Under the pieces are notes generated by a model. That model searched no databases. It was not told the origin of the DNA and saw nothing but the letters and a program-made list of their open reading frames with translations. The translations under genes and the position numbers were made by a program. Positions 23,596 through 31,011 of a stretch of DNA of 31,011 nucleotides are shown one piece after another. Where the stretch lies: NCBI GenBank assembly GCA_007135895.1, contig SLHZ01000287.1:1-31011 (forward strand), in the 5' to 3' direction. Each line of letters opens with the position of its first letter. The stretch's first letter is position 1. Source of the DNA: Balneolales bacterium. Lineage in GTDB: Bacteria > Bacteroidota > Rhodothermia > Balneolales > Natronogracilivirgulaceae.

Positions 23596-24648
23596 TTACC
23601 GTACTTCCCAGGTTTCTTCACCTGAAAGCAGATCCTCGAGACCGGGCTCTCCAAGGCGCTCTTTTGCCGCTGCGATTTGCCGGTGGAGCAGGTCCTCATA
23701 GGTTGCCCGCTCTTCGGCCAGCAGCACTCCAAACGGGCGTGGGAAAGCGCCTTCCACCCAGTTGTCCTCAAAAAAGCGGCTCAGGATAAATGCTTTGTTC
23801 CGGTCTTTTTCGTCATGGACCCAGAGATCGTTGACGGACCATTCGTTGCTTCGAAGGTCGACTATTTCGGGTTTGTGTCCATCCAGGCGGATGCCGTATT
23901 CATCTTCTTTCCCGAAAACGAGCGGTTTTTCGTCATAGATGTAGATACTGTTGTTGCTTTTACGCTCCTTGTCGGTCCAGGGCTGGAAGGCCCCGTCGTT
24001 GAAGACAACACAGTTTTGATAAATTTCCAGGAAGGAGGTACCTTTATGACCGGCACTTCGTTCCAGGATTTCCTGCAGATGTTTGGGGTCGCGGTCGATG
24101 GCTCGTGCCACGAAGCTTCCGTTAGCGCCCAGTGCCAGTGTTAGCGGGTTGAATGGGCTGTCAAGAGATCCCATGGGACTGGTCTTGGTTACGTGTCCCA
24201 CATGGGAGGTTGGTGAATACTGCCCTTTGGTCAGGCCGTAGATCTCATTGTTGAACATCAGGATGTTAATATCGAGATTGCGGCGAAGCAGATGAATGAA
24301 GTGATTGCCTCCAATGGAGAGACAGTCACCGTCGCCGGTGGTCACCCAGACGCTCAGATCAGGTCGTGAAGCCTTCAGTCCGGTTGCGATGGCGGTGGCC
24401 CTTCCGTGGATACCGTGCAGCCCGTAGGTATTCATGTAATACGGGAATCGGGAAGAGCAGCCAATTCCGGCCACAAAGACAATGTTTTCCCTGGGAACTC
24501 CGAGTTTGGGCATCAGGGTTTGGACCTGCTTGAGGATGGTGTAGTCACCGCAGCCCGGGCACCAGCGCACATCCTGATCCGATGCAAAGTCTTTCCCTTT
24601 GAGATTTCCGTTGGTGGGGGCAGTTTTGGTACTTTGTTTCGCACTCAT
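23596..24648 (-). CDS. korB: 2-oxoacid:ferredoxin oxidoreductase, beta subunit (2-oxoglutarate type)
   Basis: 350 residues from the ATG at 24648 (MSAKQSTKT); the open frame reaches 24711 but the extra 21 codons are not conserved-looking. The TPP site GDGDCLSIGGNHFIHLLRRN is clear, with NNEIYGLTKGQYSPTS behind it. The [4Fe-4S] cysteines appear in WCPGCGDY, GIGCSSR and QNCVVFND. With the alpha/gamma subunit encoded just upstream (96-nt gap), it should catalyse reversible oxidative decarboxylation of 2-oxoglutarate (or a related 2-oxoacid) to acyl-CoA with reduction of ferredoxin. It is cytosolic. The long C-terminus (about 290-350) is typical of two-subunit Kor enzymes. Confidence 0.93.
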   Translation of the reverse strand: MSAKQSTKTAPTNGNLKGKDFASDQDVRWCPGCGDYTILKQVQTLMPKLGVPRENIVFVAGIGCSSRFPYYMNTYGLHGIHGRATAIATGLKASRPDLSVWVTTGDGDCLSIGGNHFIHLLRRNLDINILMFNNEIYGLTKGQYSPTSHVGHVTKTSPMGSLDSPFNPLTLALGANGSFVARAIDRDPKHLQEILERSAGHKGTSFLEIYQNCVVFNDGAFQPWTDKERKSNNSIYIYDEKPLVFGKEDEYGIRLDGHKPEIVDLRSNEWSVNDLWVHDEKDRNKAFILSRFFEDNWVEGAFPRPFGVLLAEERATYEDLLHRQIAAAKERLGEPGLEDLLSGEETWEVR

Positions 24649-24744
24649 AGTTCTTGTTGTCTGATAGAAATCCTTGGTGTCGGTAAATAATTCGTGAAGC
24701 AGACGCTCCATACAAGCTGCTTATGCCTGCATGGCGCCTGCTGT

Positions 24745-26613
24745 TCATGACCGGTTGTATGTTTCTGTGATCTTTTCCCTGAGTTCGGCTACCGTGAAAG
24801 GCACGCCCCGAATTCTGTTGTATCCTTCGGCAGGGACCAGGTAGGTATCCCTCAGCAACTTCACGAGCTGGCCCTGATTCAGTTCGGGCACCAGGATACG
24901 CTCAAATCGGCGAAGCATGTCCCCCAGGTTTGCAGGGAACGGGCTCAGATGGCGGATATGGAGATAAGAAACGTCGCAGCCTTCTTCCCGGACATCGGTG
25001 ACGGCGGATTTGATGGCACCGTAGGTAGAGCCCCATCCAACAACGAGCAGCTTTCCACTGTCGGAGCCTTCGTCCATTTCTTGTCCGGGTATGACTTTTG
25101 CAATGTTGTCCCGTTTTTCCTTTCGCAGTTCGGTCATCAGCTGGTGGTTATCGGGATCATAGGAAATATGTCCGGTTTCATGCTGCTTTTCCAGTCCGCC
25201 AATGCGATGCTCGAGACCTTTGGTGCCCGGTATTGCCCAGGGCCTGACCAGGTTGTCGTCCCGTTTGTAGGGCAGGAAAGGGGTCTGACTATCGCTTTGC
25301 TCATCCGCTTTTGCGAACCGGAACCGGAAGGGTTTCAGTTCCGACTTTTTGGGCAGTTTCCAGGGTTCAGACCCGTTGGCGATATAGCCGTCAGTTAGGA
25401 CCATGACCGGGATCATGTGTTCCACGGCAATGCGGCATGCCTCATAGGTGATGGAGAAGCATTCCGCCGGGGATGCGGGAGAGACGACAACCAGCGGGGT
25501 CTCGCCTGCGCGGCCGTAGAGTGCCTGAAGCAAATCGGACTGCTCGGTTTTGGTCGGGAGACCGGTTGATGGTCCGGCTCGCTGGACGTTGACGATGACC
25601 AGAGGCAGTTCCAGCATGACCGCCAGTGTTATGGCCTCGGATTTCAGGGCTATGCCCGGACCGGAGCTGGTAGTCACGCCGAGGCTTCCTCCATAGGAAG
25701 CTCCGATTGCGGATGCGATGGCTGCGATTTCGTCTTCGGCCTGATACGTGGTGACACCATAATGTTTGAGACCGGAGAGATACTGCAGGATCTCGGATGC
25801 CGGTGTGATGGGATAGGATCCCAGGAAGACGGGGACTCCCGAGTTTTTAGCGACGGCAGCGATACCGAGTGAAGTGGCATCATTGCCTGTGATATTACGG
25901 TAAGTACCCGGTTCAATCGGAGCAGCTTCCACATTGTAGCGTTCGCTGAAGAGCTCGGTTGCAATGCCAAAGGTGTATCCGTCATTCAGTGCCCTGACAT
26001 TGGCTTCGGCAATGAGGGGTTTTTTCTTGAACTTTTTCTGAATGAAGGAAACAGTGGGTTCCAGGGGGCGGCTGTAGAGCCAGTAGAGCACACCCAGCAC
26101 AAACATGTTCTTGGAGCGATCAATGTCTTTGTTGGGAAGACCGGTATCCTTCAGACTTTCCCTGGTCAGACGGGTGACGTCGATTTCAATGACGGTGTAT
26201 CCGGAGTCTTTCGCATCCTGGAGAGGAGTTGCATCAACGGGATACTGGGCAAGTGACAGGTCTCTTTTATGAAATCCGTCAGAGTTTGCAATAATGATGC
26301 CACCGGTTTTCAATGACTTCAGATTGGCTTTCAGGGCAGCGGCATTCATGACCACAAGGACATCACACGAATCTCCCGGTGTATGGATGGCTTTACTGCC
26401 GAAATGAATCTGGAAACCCGAGACACCGGATACCGTACCTGCCGGAGCACGTATTTCGGAAGGAAAATCGGGGAAGGTGCTCAGATCAAAGCCGGAGATG
26501 GCAATAGTGGAGGTAAACTGGGAGCCGGTCAGCTGGATCCCGTCTCCCGAGTCACCGGAAAAACGGATGGTGACCTCTTTTTTGAATTTTTCTTGCTTTT
26601 CTTTCACACTCAT
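24745..26613 (-). CDS. korA: 2-oxoacid:ferredoxin oxidoreductase, fused gamma-alpha subunit
   Basis: 622 residues. The N-terminal gamma domain (about 10-200) starts with VTIRFSGDSGDGIQLTG. The alpha (TPP pyrimidine-binding) domain follows from about 225, with GSYPITPASEILQYL, TTYQAEDEIAAIASAIGAS and TTSSGPGIALKSEAI. The C-terminal part (about 510-615) is the transketolase C-like domain (LLVVGWGSTYGAIKSAV). The gamma-alpha fusion plus separate beta is the usual arrangement for 2-oxoglutarate ferredoxin oxidoreductases. It is the first gene of the korAB pair and has a 267-nt upstream region with possible alternative hairpins. Confidence 0.94.
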   Translation of the reverse strand: MSVKEKQEKFKKEVTIRFSGDSGDGIQLTGSQFTSTIAISGFDLSTFPDFPSEIRAPAGTVSGVSGFQIHFGSKAIHTPGDSCDVLVVMNAAALKANLKSLKTGGIIIANSDGFHKRDLSLAQYPVDATPLQDAKDSGYTVIEIDVTRLTRESLKDTGLPNKDIDRSKNMFVLGVLYWLYSRPLEPTVSFIQKKFKKKPLIAEANVRALNDGYTFGIATELFSERYNVEAAPIEPGTYRNITGNDATSLGIAAVAKNSGVPVFLGSYPITPASEILQYLSGLKHYGVTTYQAEDEIAAIASAIGASYGGSLGVTTSSGPGIALKSEAITLAVMLELPLVIVNVQRAGPSTGLPTKTEQSDLLQALYGRAGETPLVVVSPASPAECFSITYEACRIAVEHMIPVMVLTDGYIANGSEPWKLPKKSELKPFRFRFAKADEQSDSQTPFLPYKRDDNLVRPWAIPGTKGLEHRIGGLEKQHETGHISYDPDNHQLMTELRKEKRDNIAKVIPGQEMDEGSDSGKLLVVGWGSTYGAIKSAVTDVREEGCDVSYLHIRHLSPFPANLGDMLRRFERILVPELNQGQLVKLLRDTYLVPAEGYNRIRGVPFTVAELREKITETYNRS

Positions 26614-26754
26614 GGCAATAGGGAGCAGAAGTATTTATGATTAATGGATGAGGAGTTTGTGGTCCGGAATAAAAGAAAGTGATAATAAAGTAATAATAAA
26701 CAAAAGCCTGTACACAGCAACAATAATGATTGTATCTGCTTGTGGAAGATGGAA

Positions 26755-26792
26755 ATTGTCCCTTATTTCATACCGGACAATGATGTTTGTCC
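26755..26792. promoter_or_regulatory. Mutually exclusive hairpins upstream of korA
   Basis: The segment GGACAAT (26775-26781) can pair either with ATTGTCC on its left (26755-26761) or, as GGACAA, with TTGTCC on its right (26787-26792). Only one helix can form at a time. It lies about 140-180 nt before the korA start. It could be an RNA switch or a three-half-site operator. The rest of the 26614-26835 gap shows only AT-rich sequence. Confidence 0.35.
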
Positions 26793-26835
26793 CTGCAGAT
26801 GGCTCAAGATAGGCAATCTGCCGCAATATTGTTCA

Positions 26836-26884
26836 ATGAATCACATCAAAAAAGGGGCTTTTTCAAGGAAAAAACTCGATTCAT
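26836..26884 (-). terminator. Hairpin at the rlmN 3' end
   Basis: ATGAATC (26836-26842) pairs with GATTCAT (26878-26884), the latter overlapping the rlmN stop. Inside, an A-run and a T-run around GGGGC (26848-26864) can form a second helix. The minus strand carries T-runs within the structure. Probably the rlmN terminator. Confidence 0.5.
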
Positions 26885-28020
26885 GATCCGGCATCCGGTT
26901 GTCGGTCGGTGGCATTGCTGCGAATAGACATGTTTGTACGTTTGCGGCTGGCGGATACCTGAAGCTGTCCACACCCTGCAAAAATATCTTCTCCACGGCA
27001 CCATCGCACATCAACCGGATGGCCGGCACGGACCAGTACATTTCGAAACGATTCCATTTTCTCAATGTCCGTGCGCCGTACACGGCAACCGGCTACATCA
27101 TTATACATGATTAATGTGATATTTATGTTAAGATTTCCGATAAAACGGACGAGAGCTGCGGCGTCATCAGGCGAATCATTTACCCCGTCCAGCAGCAGAT
27201 ACTGCAGGGTGACGCGATGGCCGGTGAGGCGCTGATGCCGGGCGATCGCCTGCCGAATATCAGCAAGTGGCAAACGGGCACTGATGGGCATGATTTCCTT
27301 GCGTTTTTCCTGATTCGCCGAATGGATGGAAACGGCCAGCTTCACTTTCGGATGGTCCGATGCAAGCATGCCAATCTGCCGGTACAGGCCAACGGTGGAG
27401 ATGGTGATCCGGGATGGATCCGGCCCCGGTGCTTCACCGCTTTCAATCAGGGTTATCAGATCCGAGACGGCCCGGTAGTTGTGCATGGGCTCACCCATGC
27501 CCATGAAATAGAGATGGGTAACGGGAGCGATCTTTTCTTCTTCTGCTGTCCGGATTGCCAGCCTGACCTGGTCGGCCAGTTCTCGTGTGGAGAGGTTGCG
27601 GTTGAAACCCATTTGGCCTGTTGCACAGAAGGAGCAGCCGAAAAAACAGCCCACCTGTGATGAGATACTGACCGCACATTTTTTGATACTCCCTTCTTTT
27701 CGTTCCGGTATGATCACGGTTTCGGCGAGGTGGTCGTCATGAAGGAGCAGTGTAAGTTTAAGCGAACCGTCGCTGCTTCGGGTAAGACTTTTAAGCCGGG
27801 AGTCATGAAGGATGACTTTGCCGGCAAGCTTTTGCCGCACATCTGAGGGCAGATCATCCATTCTTGACAGAGAAGGTATGCCCTGGAGAAAAACGGCCCG
27901 GCGTATCCGCTGCAGTATCCCGGGCATGATATCCAGGTGCTCTGCCAGTTCATCCCACTCCGACAGTGAGAGACGCCCCAGGTCAACCGGCGTTTTCTTC
28001 AGCAGGTGGTGGTCAGCCAT
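26881..28020 (-). CDS. rlmN: RlmN family radical SAM 23S rRNA (A2503-C2) methyltransferase
   Basis: 379 residues from the ATG at 28020; starts at 28047 or 28086 are possible but add poorly conserved residues. The radical SAM cluster motif C-x3-C-x2-C is at C125, C129, C132 (GCFFGCSFCATGQMGF). The family motifs GMGEPMHNY and the catalytic second cysteine C350 in GCGQL are present (the usual form is ACGQL). RlmN methylates A2503 of 23S rRNA and A37 of some tRNAs through a methyl-Cys intermediate. Some positions are unusual (IMYNDVAG, VRWCRGEDI with an extra Cys), so a Cfr-like or divergent paralogue cannot be excluded. Single gene, divergent from the ankyrin gene. Confidence 0.85.
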   Translation of the reverse strand: MADHHLLKKTPVDLGRLSLSEWDELAEHLDIMPGILQRIRRAVFLQGIPSLSRMDDLPSDVRQKLAGKVILHDSRLKSLTRSSDGSLKLTLLLHDDHLAETVIIPERKEGSIKKCAVSISSQVGCFFGCSFCATGQMGFNRNLSTRELADQVRLAIRTAEEEKIAPVTHLYFMGMGEPMHNYRAVSDLITLIESGEAPGPDPSRITISTVGLYRQIGMLASDHPKVKLAVSIHSANQEKRKEIMPISARLPLADIRQAIARHQRLTGHRVTLQYLLLDGVNDSPDDAAALVRFIGNLNINITLIMYNDVAGCRVRRTDIEKMESFRNVLVRAGHPVDVRWCRGEDIFAGCGQLQVSASRKRTNMSIRSNATDRQPDAGS

Positions 28021-28197
28021 CGGGGTATCCTTACCATGGGAAGACATGAAAAAAAAAGTTGGGGTATTATGAGCAGATTGCGGCAAAGCCGGTATGGGTG
28101 CGGCGATGAACCAGGTGGTTCCCGGTTGGCCGGTATCTTTGCGGGAGTCGTTTCAAGATACAAAAAAAGGTTTTTTCCAACTGCTGCAAAAAACTCC

Positions 28198-28226
28198 TTG
28201 CAAAGCGATCATAAATCTGTTATGAT
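28198..28226 (+). promoter_or_regulatory. Sigma70-like promoter for the ankyrin gene
   Basis: TTGCAA (28198-28203), a 17-nt spacer and TATGAT (28221-28226) form a near-consensus -35/-10 pair, 47 nt before the ATG at 28273. A TATCTTTG match (28134-28141) lies further upstream but without a TTG at the right distance. The remaining 28087-28197 shows nothing else. Confidence 0.5.
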
Positions 28227-28272
28227 ACTTCAGGACACGTAACCAGAAAACACTAAAACAACGAGGGTGCTT

Positions 28273-28665
28273 ATGAAGGAAAACGAGCTTCTTGATGCCG
28301 CAGAGAGCGGTGATTTATCGGTCATCAGCAAGTTTATGGCCGAGGGTGCCGATGTGAATACCATGGATGAACATCGGCGGTCTGCTCTGCTGAAGGCATC
28401 TAAGCACGGCCACAAGAAGATAGTTGAATTTTTATTGGATCAGGGTGCAAAAGTAAATTTGCGGGACAACCGGGGAACGACGGCAGTTTACTGGGCGGCT
28501 GTTCGGGGTCATCATGAAATCGTTTCACTGCTGGTAGATAGTGGTGCTGTTGTGACCTATACCGATGACCGTGGCTGGGCCGCCATCGATCATGCCAAAT
28601 CCAATCAGGACCTGGAAATGATTGCTCTTCTCGAGGAAGCGCGTGCGGCACAGAAAGTTGCCTGA
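28273..28665 (+). CDS. Small ankyrin-repeat protein
   Basis: 130 residues from the ATG at 28273; a GTG at 28267 would add two residues but the GAGG at 28263-28266 is better spaced (6 nt) for the ATG. The whole protein is four ankyrin repeats: LLDAAESGDLSVISKFMAEG, SALLKASKHGHKKIVEFLLD, TAVYWAAVRGHHEIVSLLVD and AAIDHAKSNQDLEMIALLEE. No signal peptide or other domain is present, so it is probably a cytosolic protein-binding module. The partner is unknown. It is monocistronic with its own promoter and terminator, and converges with the RsmI-like gene. Confidence 0.9.
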   Translation: MKENELLDAAESGDLSVISKFMAEGADVNTMDEHRRSALLKASKHGHKKIVEFLLDQGAKVNLRDNRGTTAVYWAAVRGHHEIVSLLVDSGAVVTYTDDRGWAAIDHAKSNQDLEMIALLEEARAAQKVA

Positions 28666-28683
28666 ACGAATTCGGTTTAACCA

Positions 28684-29586
28684 TTATTTTTTCCGGCCTG
28701 CCTTTTTTCCTGAAGGGCGGGCCTTTTTTTTTCGGCCAACTTTTCGGGGTGCGTGGCTAGTTTTTCGAAATATGTGGTCGCTTTTTCGGGTTGCCTGGTC
28801 GGTTTTTCGGGTTGTGTGGTCTGGTTCGGCAAGCAACAGGTAGATCACGGGCTGCTGATGCAGTACAGGCCTTTCTTTTTTCCATTCGGTGATGGTGCGG
28901 GTCACCGTGGATTCCTCCGGAAGTGTGAGGCTGGCTGCCAGGCACAGCTTTGTTGTATCCTGAAGAATATCAAGAAGATGGCTTATCAATTGGTCGTTTC
29001 GGTACGGTGTTTCCATGAAGATTTCGGTGCTGCCTGTACGTGCAGACCGCTGCTCCAGATGGCGAATCATGCGGCTTTGTGCGGCTCCGGGCCGGGGAAG
29101 GTAACCGTTGAACGAGAAAAGCTGTCCGTTCAGACCCGATGCCATTAGTGCAAGGATTATGGATGAAGGTCCGACCAGCGGAATGACCCTGATACCCGCC
29201 TCGTGGGCCAGTGCTACCAGTGTGCCGCCCGGGTCGGCAACGGCAGGACACCCTGCTTCACTGAGAATAGCGGCATTGTTTCCTTCTTTGAGCAGCCGGA
29301 TCATGGGCAGCAGATCTTCCGCCGGTGTGTGTTTGTTCAGCTCGAAAAAACGGCATTTGTAATCCGGAACAGGGTGCTTGATCCATTTGAGGAATGATAC
29401 GGTCTGGCGGATTCGCTCCACGAAGAAAGTATCGATACTGTAGAGGGTTTTTCTGACCAGCTCAGGAAGAACATGCTCATGGGGTCCGGCTCCAAGCGGG
29501 GTTGGTATGAGAAACAGCTCTCCTGCTTTTTGGGCAGGCTCCGGAGGATTGCTGCTGTCATTTTTAATTTTTTGGACGTTCTTCAT
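28684..29586 (-). CDS. RsmI-like SAM-dependent (tetrapyrrole-methylase fold) methyltransferase with basic repeat tail
   Basis: 300 residues. The fold is that of the RsmI/uroporphyrin methylase family: GELFLIPTPLG at the N-terminus, LSEAGCPAVADPG (RsmI usually SDAGTPLISDPG), and VIPLVGPSSIILALMASGL. RsmI makes 2'-O-methyl C1402 in 16S rRNA; this protein belongs to a divergent RsmI-like branch seen in Bacteroidota relatives, so the substrate is not certain. Residues 256-283 are four heptads (DHTTRKT, DQATRKS, DHIFRKT, SHAPRKV) and the end is GRKKKARPSGKKAGRKK, a strongly basic tail that could hold RNA. The tail is encoded by 21-bp tandem repeats and by the opposite-strand terminator. It starts 9 nt after the small membrane protein gene. 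Confidence 0.85.
   Translation of the reverse strand: MKNVQKIKNDSSNPPEPAQKAGELFLIPTPLGAGPHEHVLPELVRKTLYSIDTFFVERIRQTVSFLKWIKHPVPDYKCRFFELNKHTPAEDLLPMIRLLKEGNNAAILSEAGCPAVADPGGTLVALAHEAGIRVIPLVGPSSIILALMASGLNGQLFSFNGYLPRPGAAQSRMIRHLEQRSARTGSTEIFMETPYRNDQLISHLLDILQDTTKLCLAASLTLPEESTVTRTITEWKKERPVLHQQPVIYLLLAEPDHTTRKTDQATRKSDHIFRKTSHAPRKVGRKKKARPSGKKAGRKK
28695..28732 (+). terminator. Intrinsic terminator of the ankyrin gene
   Basis: GGCCTGCC (28695-28702) pairs with GGCGGGCC (28716-28723, one G-U pair), followed by nine T (28724-28732). It starts 29 nt after the ankyrin stop. The same bases encode the last residues of the RsmI-like protein on the minus strand. Confidence 0.8.
28740..28823. repeat. 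21-bp tandem repeat, four imperfect units
   Basis: Units at 28740-28760, 28761-28781, 28782-28802 and 28803-28823 share TTTTCG near the start and a GTGG/CTGG core near the end. The 21-bp period preserves the frame and encodes heptads with a constant Arg-Lys in the RsmI-like protein tail. Confidence 0.75.
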
Positions 29587-29595
29587 CTCCCCGGG

Positions 29596-30117
29596 TCATC
29601 TTTGCGGATCGGAGTACTGATGAGCCGGTTGGTTGATAATTTCAACAGGCAGATGTATAGCTTCTTCTTCCCTGCGCTGACGCCGTACATGGCGGTGTGC
29701 GGTTAAGGCGATGAATATGGTGATGAGAACAGAGAGAATGAGTACTCCCAGGTTGACCAGGACCATGCGCCGGTGAAAATCATAGATCGGGACAAGGACA
29801 ATGGGCTGGTAACTTCCTTCGAGGTAGCGGACAGGCATTATTTCAGAGGCCTGCAGCTGGGCGGCATTCTGAATAGGCTGGGAGAGCTTGCGTATGATTT
29901 CTGCGGAATTATCCGGTGTAAATCGCACCGTGATGCTCCCGTTGGTCTGAGCGGCAATTTGCTTGATTTCAAAATGGATGACATCGGCCAGGTAACTCTG
30001 ACCGTTTTCATATGTATTCCCAAGCCCCGTATAAACGGCAGCCATGTGTACGGCCATGCCGGACAGGTAAAGGGGCAGAAGCCACAGGAGATACCAGAAA
30101 TAGAGTTTCTTTTTCAT
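29596..30117 (-). CDS. Small two-TM membrane protein of unknown function
   Basis: 173 residues. TM1 is near 7-29 (YFWYLLWLLPLYLSGMAV) and TM2 near 118-142 (VLVNLGVLILSVLITIFIAL). The 90 residues between them are probably extracytoplasmic and the last 30, starting HRHVRRQRREEE, cytoplasmic. The arrangement resembles a stripped sensor module, but no HAMP, kinase or other output domain is present. It begins the pair with the RsmI-like gene (9-nt gap). I do not recognise a family. Confidence 0.7.
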   Translation of the reverse strand: MKKKLYFWYLLWLLPLYLSGMAVHMAAVYTGLGNTYENGQSYLADVIHFEIKQIAAQTNGSITVRFTPDNSAEIIRKLSQPIQNAAQLQASEIMPVRYLEGSYQPIVLVPIYDFHRRMVLVNLGVLILSVLITIFIALTAHRHVRRQRREEEAIHLPVEIINQPAHQYSDPQR

Positions 30118-30272
30118 CTGTTCGGTCGTTTCGAAAAAAGGATGTAATCGTATGTAACAAAAACGTAGACTAACATCCGCAGTTTGTTTACATCAACGTT
30201 GACAGCCGACTCTGTAAATGGACACGCGAAAATGTAAGCATAAAGTGGAAAGTGCTTTTTGGCCGAATGGGA
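30118..30272. other. Intergenic gap upstream of the small membrane protein gene
   Basis: 155 nt, AT-rich, with the 8-base palindrome CAACGTTG near 30193. No convincing promoter, terminator or RNA gene is seen. Confidence 0.4.
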
Positions 30273-30983
30273 TCATCGGGCAGGCACAAGGCCGCGAAGA
30301 AGCAGCGCCTGGGTAGTGATCTCAACGACCTGATCGGTCGAAAAAATTCCTTTGTCAATCAGAAGATGATAATGATGGTAGTCGCGAACGCTTTTGTGGG
30401 TAAATTCATAGATAAAGTCCTCCCTGCGTTTTTCTTTTTCGAGGATCATTTTTTTTGCCTCGCTGCTACGAATGCCCAAAACCGATGAAATATGATCCAC
30501 TTTATAATCCAGGCTGGCAAAAAGCCGGATATGAAGCATGTGGGAAAAGTCGGAAGTCAGAATGGCGGCACCGGATCCCAGAATAACCGTTCGACCGCCC
30601 ATGGCCAGAAGACGCAGTGTCTCGGCCCTTTTTCTGTAGAGCTGGATATTGGTGGGGGTATGGGCCAGCAGGTTTTCGATGTACTGTCCGAGAATGCTTC
30701 TTTTTTCGGGGTCTACCCATTCCATCAGATCGGTCTTCAGGTCTTCCTGACCGCTGAGCTCAGTGATTAGATCACGGTGGAAAACGGCCCAGGGGTACTC
30801 CTTGCTGCTGAGTTTGAGGGCCAGTTTCTTTGATATTGAGATTCCTTCGCAGCCGAATTCCCTGGAGATGGTGATACAGGGGAACTGTGTTTTCTCTCCC
30901 CGTTTTTTTCCTACTCCCATGGCTTTGAGTTGTGCGCCAATATCTTGATCAATTTTTTGAAGAAGGTTGGTGTATATGGTCAT
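30273..30983 (-). CDS. Cytidylate kinase-like family protein
   Basis: 236 residues. The N-terminal P-loop region reads ITISREFGCEGISISKKLAL (about 37-56), the typical form of the cytidylate kinase-like family, whose loop differs from true Cmk. Later motifs FHRDLITEL, GRTVILGSGAAIL and HIRLFASLDYKVDHI fit the same family. These proteins are predicted nucleotide kinases or phosphotransferases; the substrate is unknown. The first 35 residues are a helical extension. The start at 30983 is 28 nt from the window edge, so upstream context is not visible. Confidence 0.82.
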   Translation of the reverse strand: MTIYTNLLQKIDQDIGAQLKAMGVGKKRGEKTQFPCITISREFGCEGISISKKLALKLSSKEYPWAVFHRDLITELSGQEDLKTDLMEWVDPEKRSILGQYIENLLAHTPTNIQLYRKRAETLRLLAMGGRTVILGSGAAILTSDFSHMLHIRLFASLDYKVDHISSVLGIRSSEAKKMILEKEKRREDFIYEFTHKSVRDYHHYHLLIDKGIFSTDQVVEITTQALLLRGLVPAR

Positions 30984-31011
30984 GGCGTGAGACGGTTTGG
31001 CTGTGATGGCA

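Noticed and set aside
26712..26730. Possible third copy of the leader-element loop core (ACACAG...ATGAT) upstream of korA
   Set aside because: Spacing between the two halves is different, no flanking arms pair, and the CCGCTT tail is absent.
1..31011. tRNA, rRNA, CRISPR arrays, insertion sequences, prophage genes
   Set aside because: The gaps between genes are short and none shows a cloverleaf, a regularly spaced repeat array or a transposase/integrase reading frame.

Overview
The window (about 31 kb, moderately GC-rich) looks like a chromosomal segment of a Bacteroidota/Balneolota/Rhodothermota-type bacterium. The evidence is a type IX secretion (T9SS) locus with PorU and PorV, a cargo-like protein with a T9SS type A C-terminal sorting domain, TAnnTTTG-type -7 promoter elements ahead of some genes, and weak or absent Shine-Dalgarno sequences. 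The placement near Balneolota is inference from gene content; no rRNA is present. I see no transposase, integrase, tRNA or CRISPR array. Nearly all genes are on the minus strand; only ridA and a small ankyrin gene are on the plus strand.

Layout from high to low coordinates, which is the direction of most transcription. 30983-28684: cytidylate-kinase-like protein, a small two-TM protein, and an RsmI-like methyltransferase with a repeat-encoded basic tail that converges on the plus-strand ankyrin gene. 28020-26881: RlmN. 26613-23596: 2-oxoacid:ferredoxin oxidoreductase (korA, korB). 23530-21356: patatin-POTRA-barrel outer-membrane protein. 21158-19356: two tandem double-domain universal stress proteins. 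19273-17949: lexA, then rplU-rpmA. 17780-15753: M23 peptidase. 15239-15622 (+): ridA. 14872-12998: TPR lipoprotein and small lipoprotein. 12892-11708: thiolase homologue. 11516-1: the T9SS cluster porU, porV, an M6-like CTD protein, and a peptidase-MA/TolB/barrel protein cut by the left edge.

The most interesting signal is a pair of homologous leader elements: 12903-12999 (minus, 10 nt before the thiolase ATG) and 15143-15238 (plus, directly before the ridA ATG). Each is a 16-17 position stem around a roughly 36-nt loop holding ACACAGGCnnATGAT, followed by a conserved CATCTGnCCGCTTnAATC tail. About 75% of aligned positions match, yet four consecutive stem pairs differ and all four changes are compensatory. 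This supports a conserved structured RNA (or a paired dyad operator) controlling both genes; I do not recognise it as a known riboswitch class.

Two proteins look like enzymes that have lost their chemistry. The thiolase lacks both catalytic cysteines and the GHP histidine. The M6-like protein next to porV has an HExxH motif degenerated to ANIGS. Names such as acetyl-CoA acetyltransferase or metalloprotease would therefore be misleading for these two.
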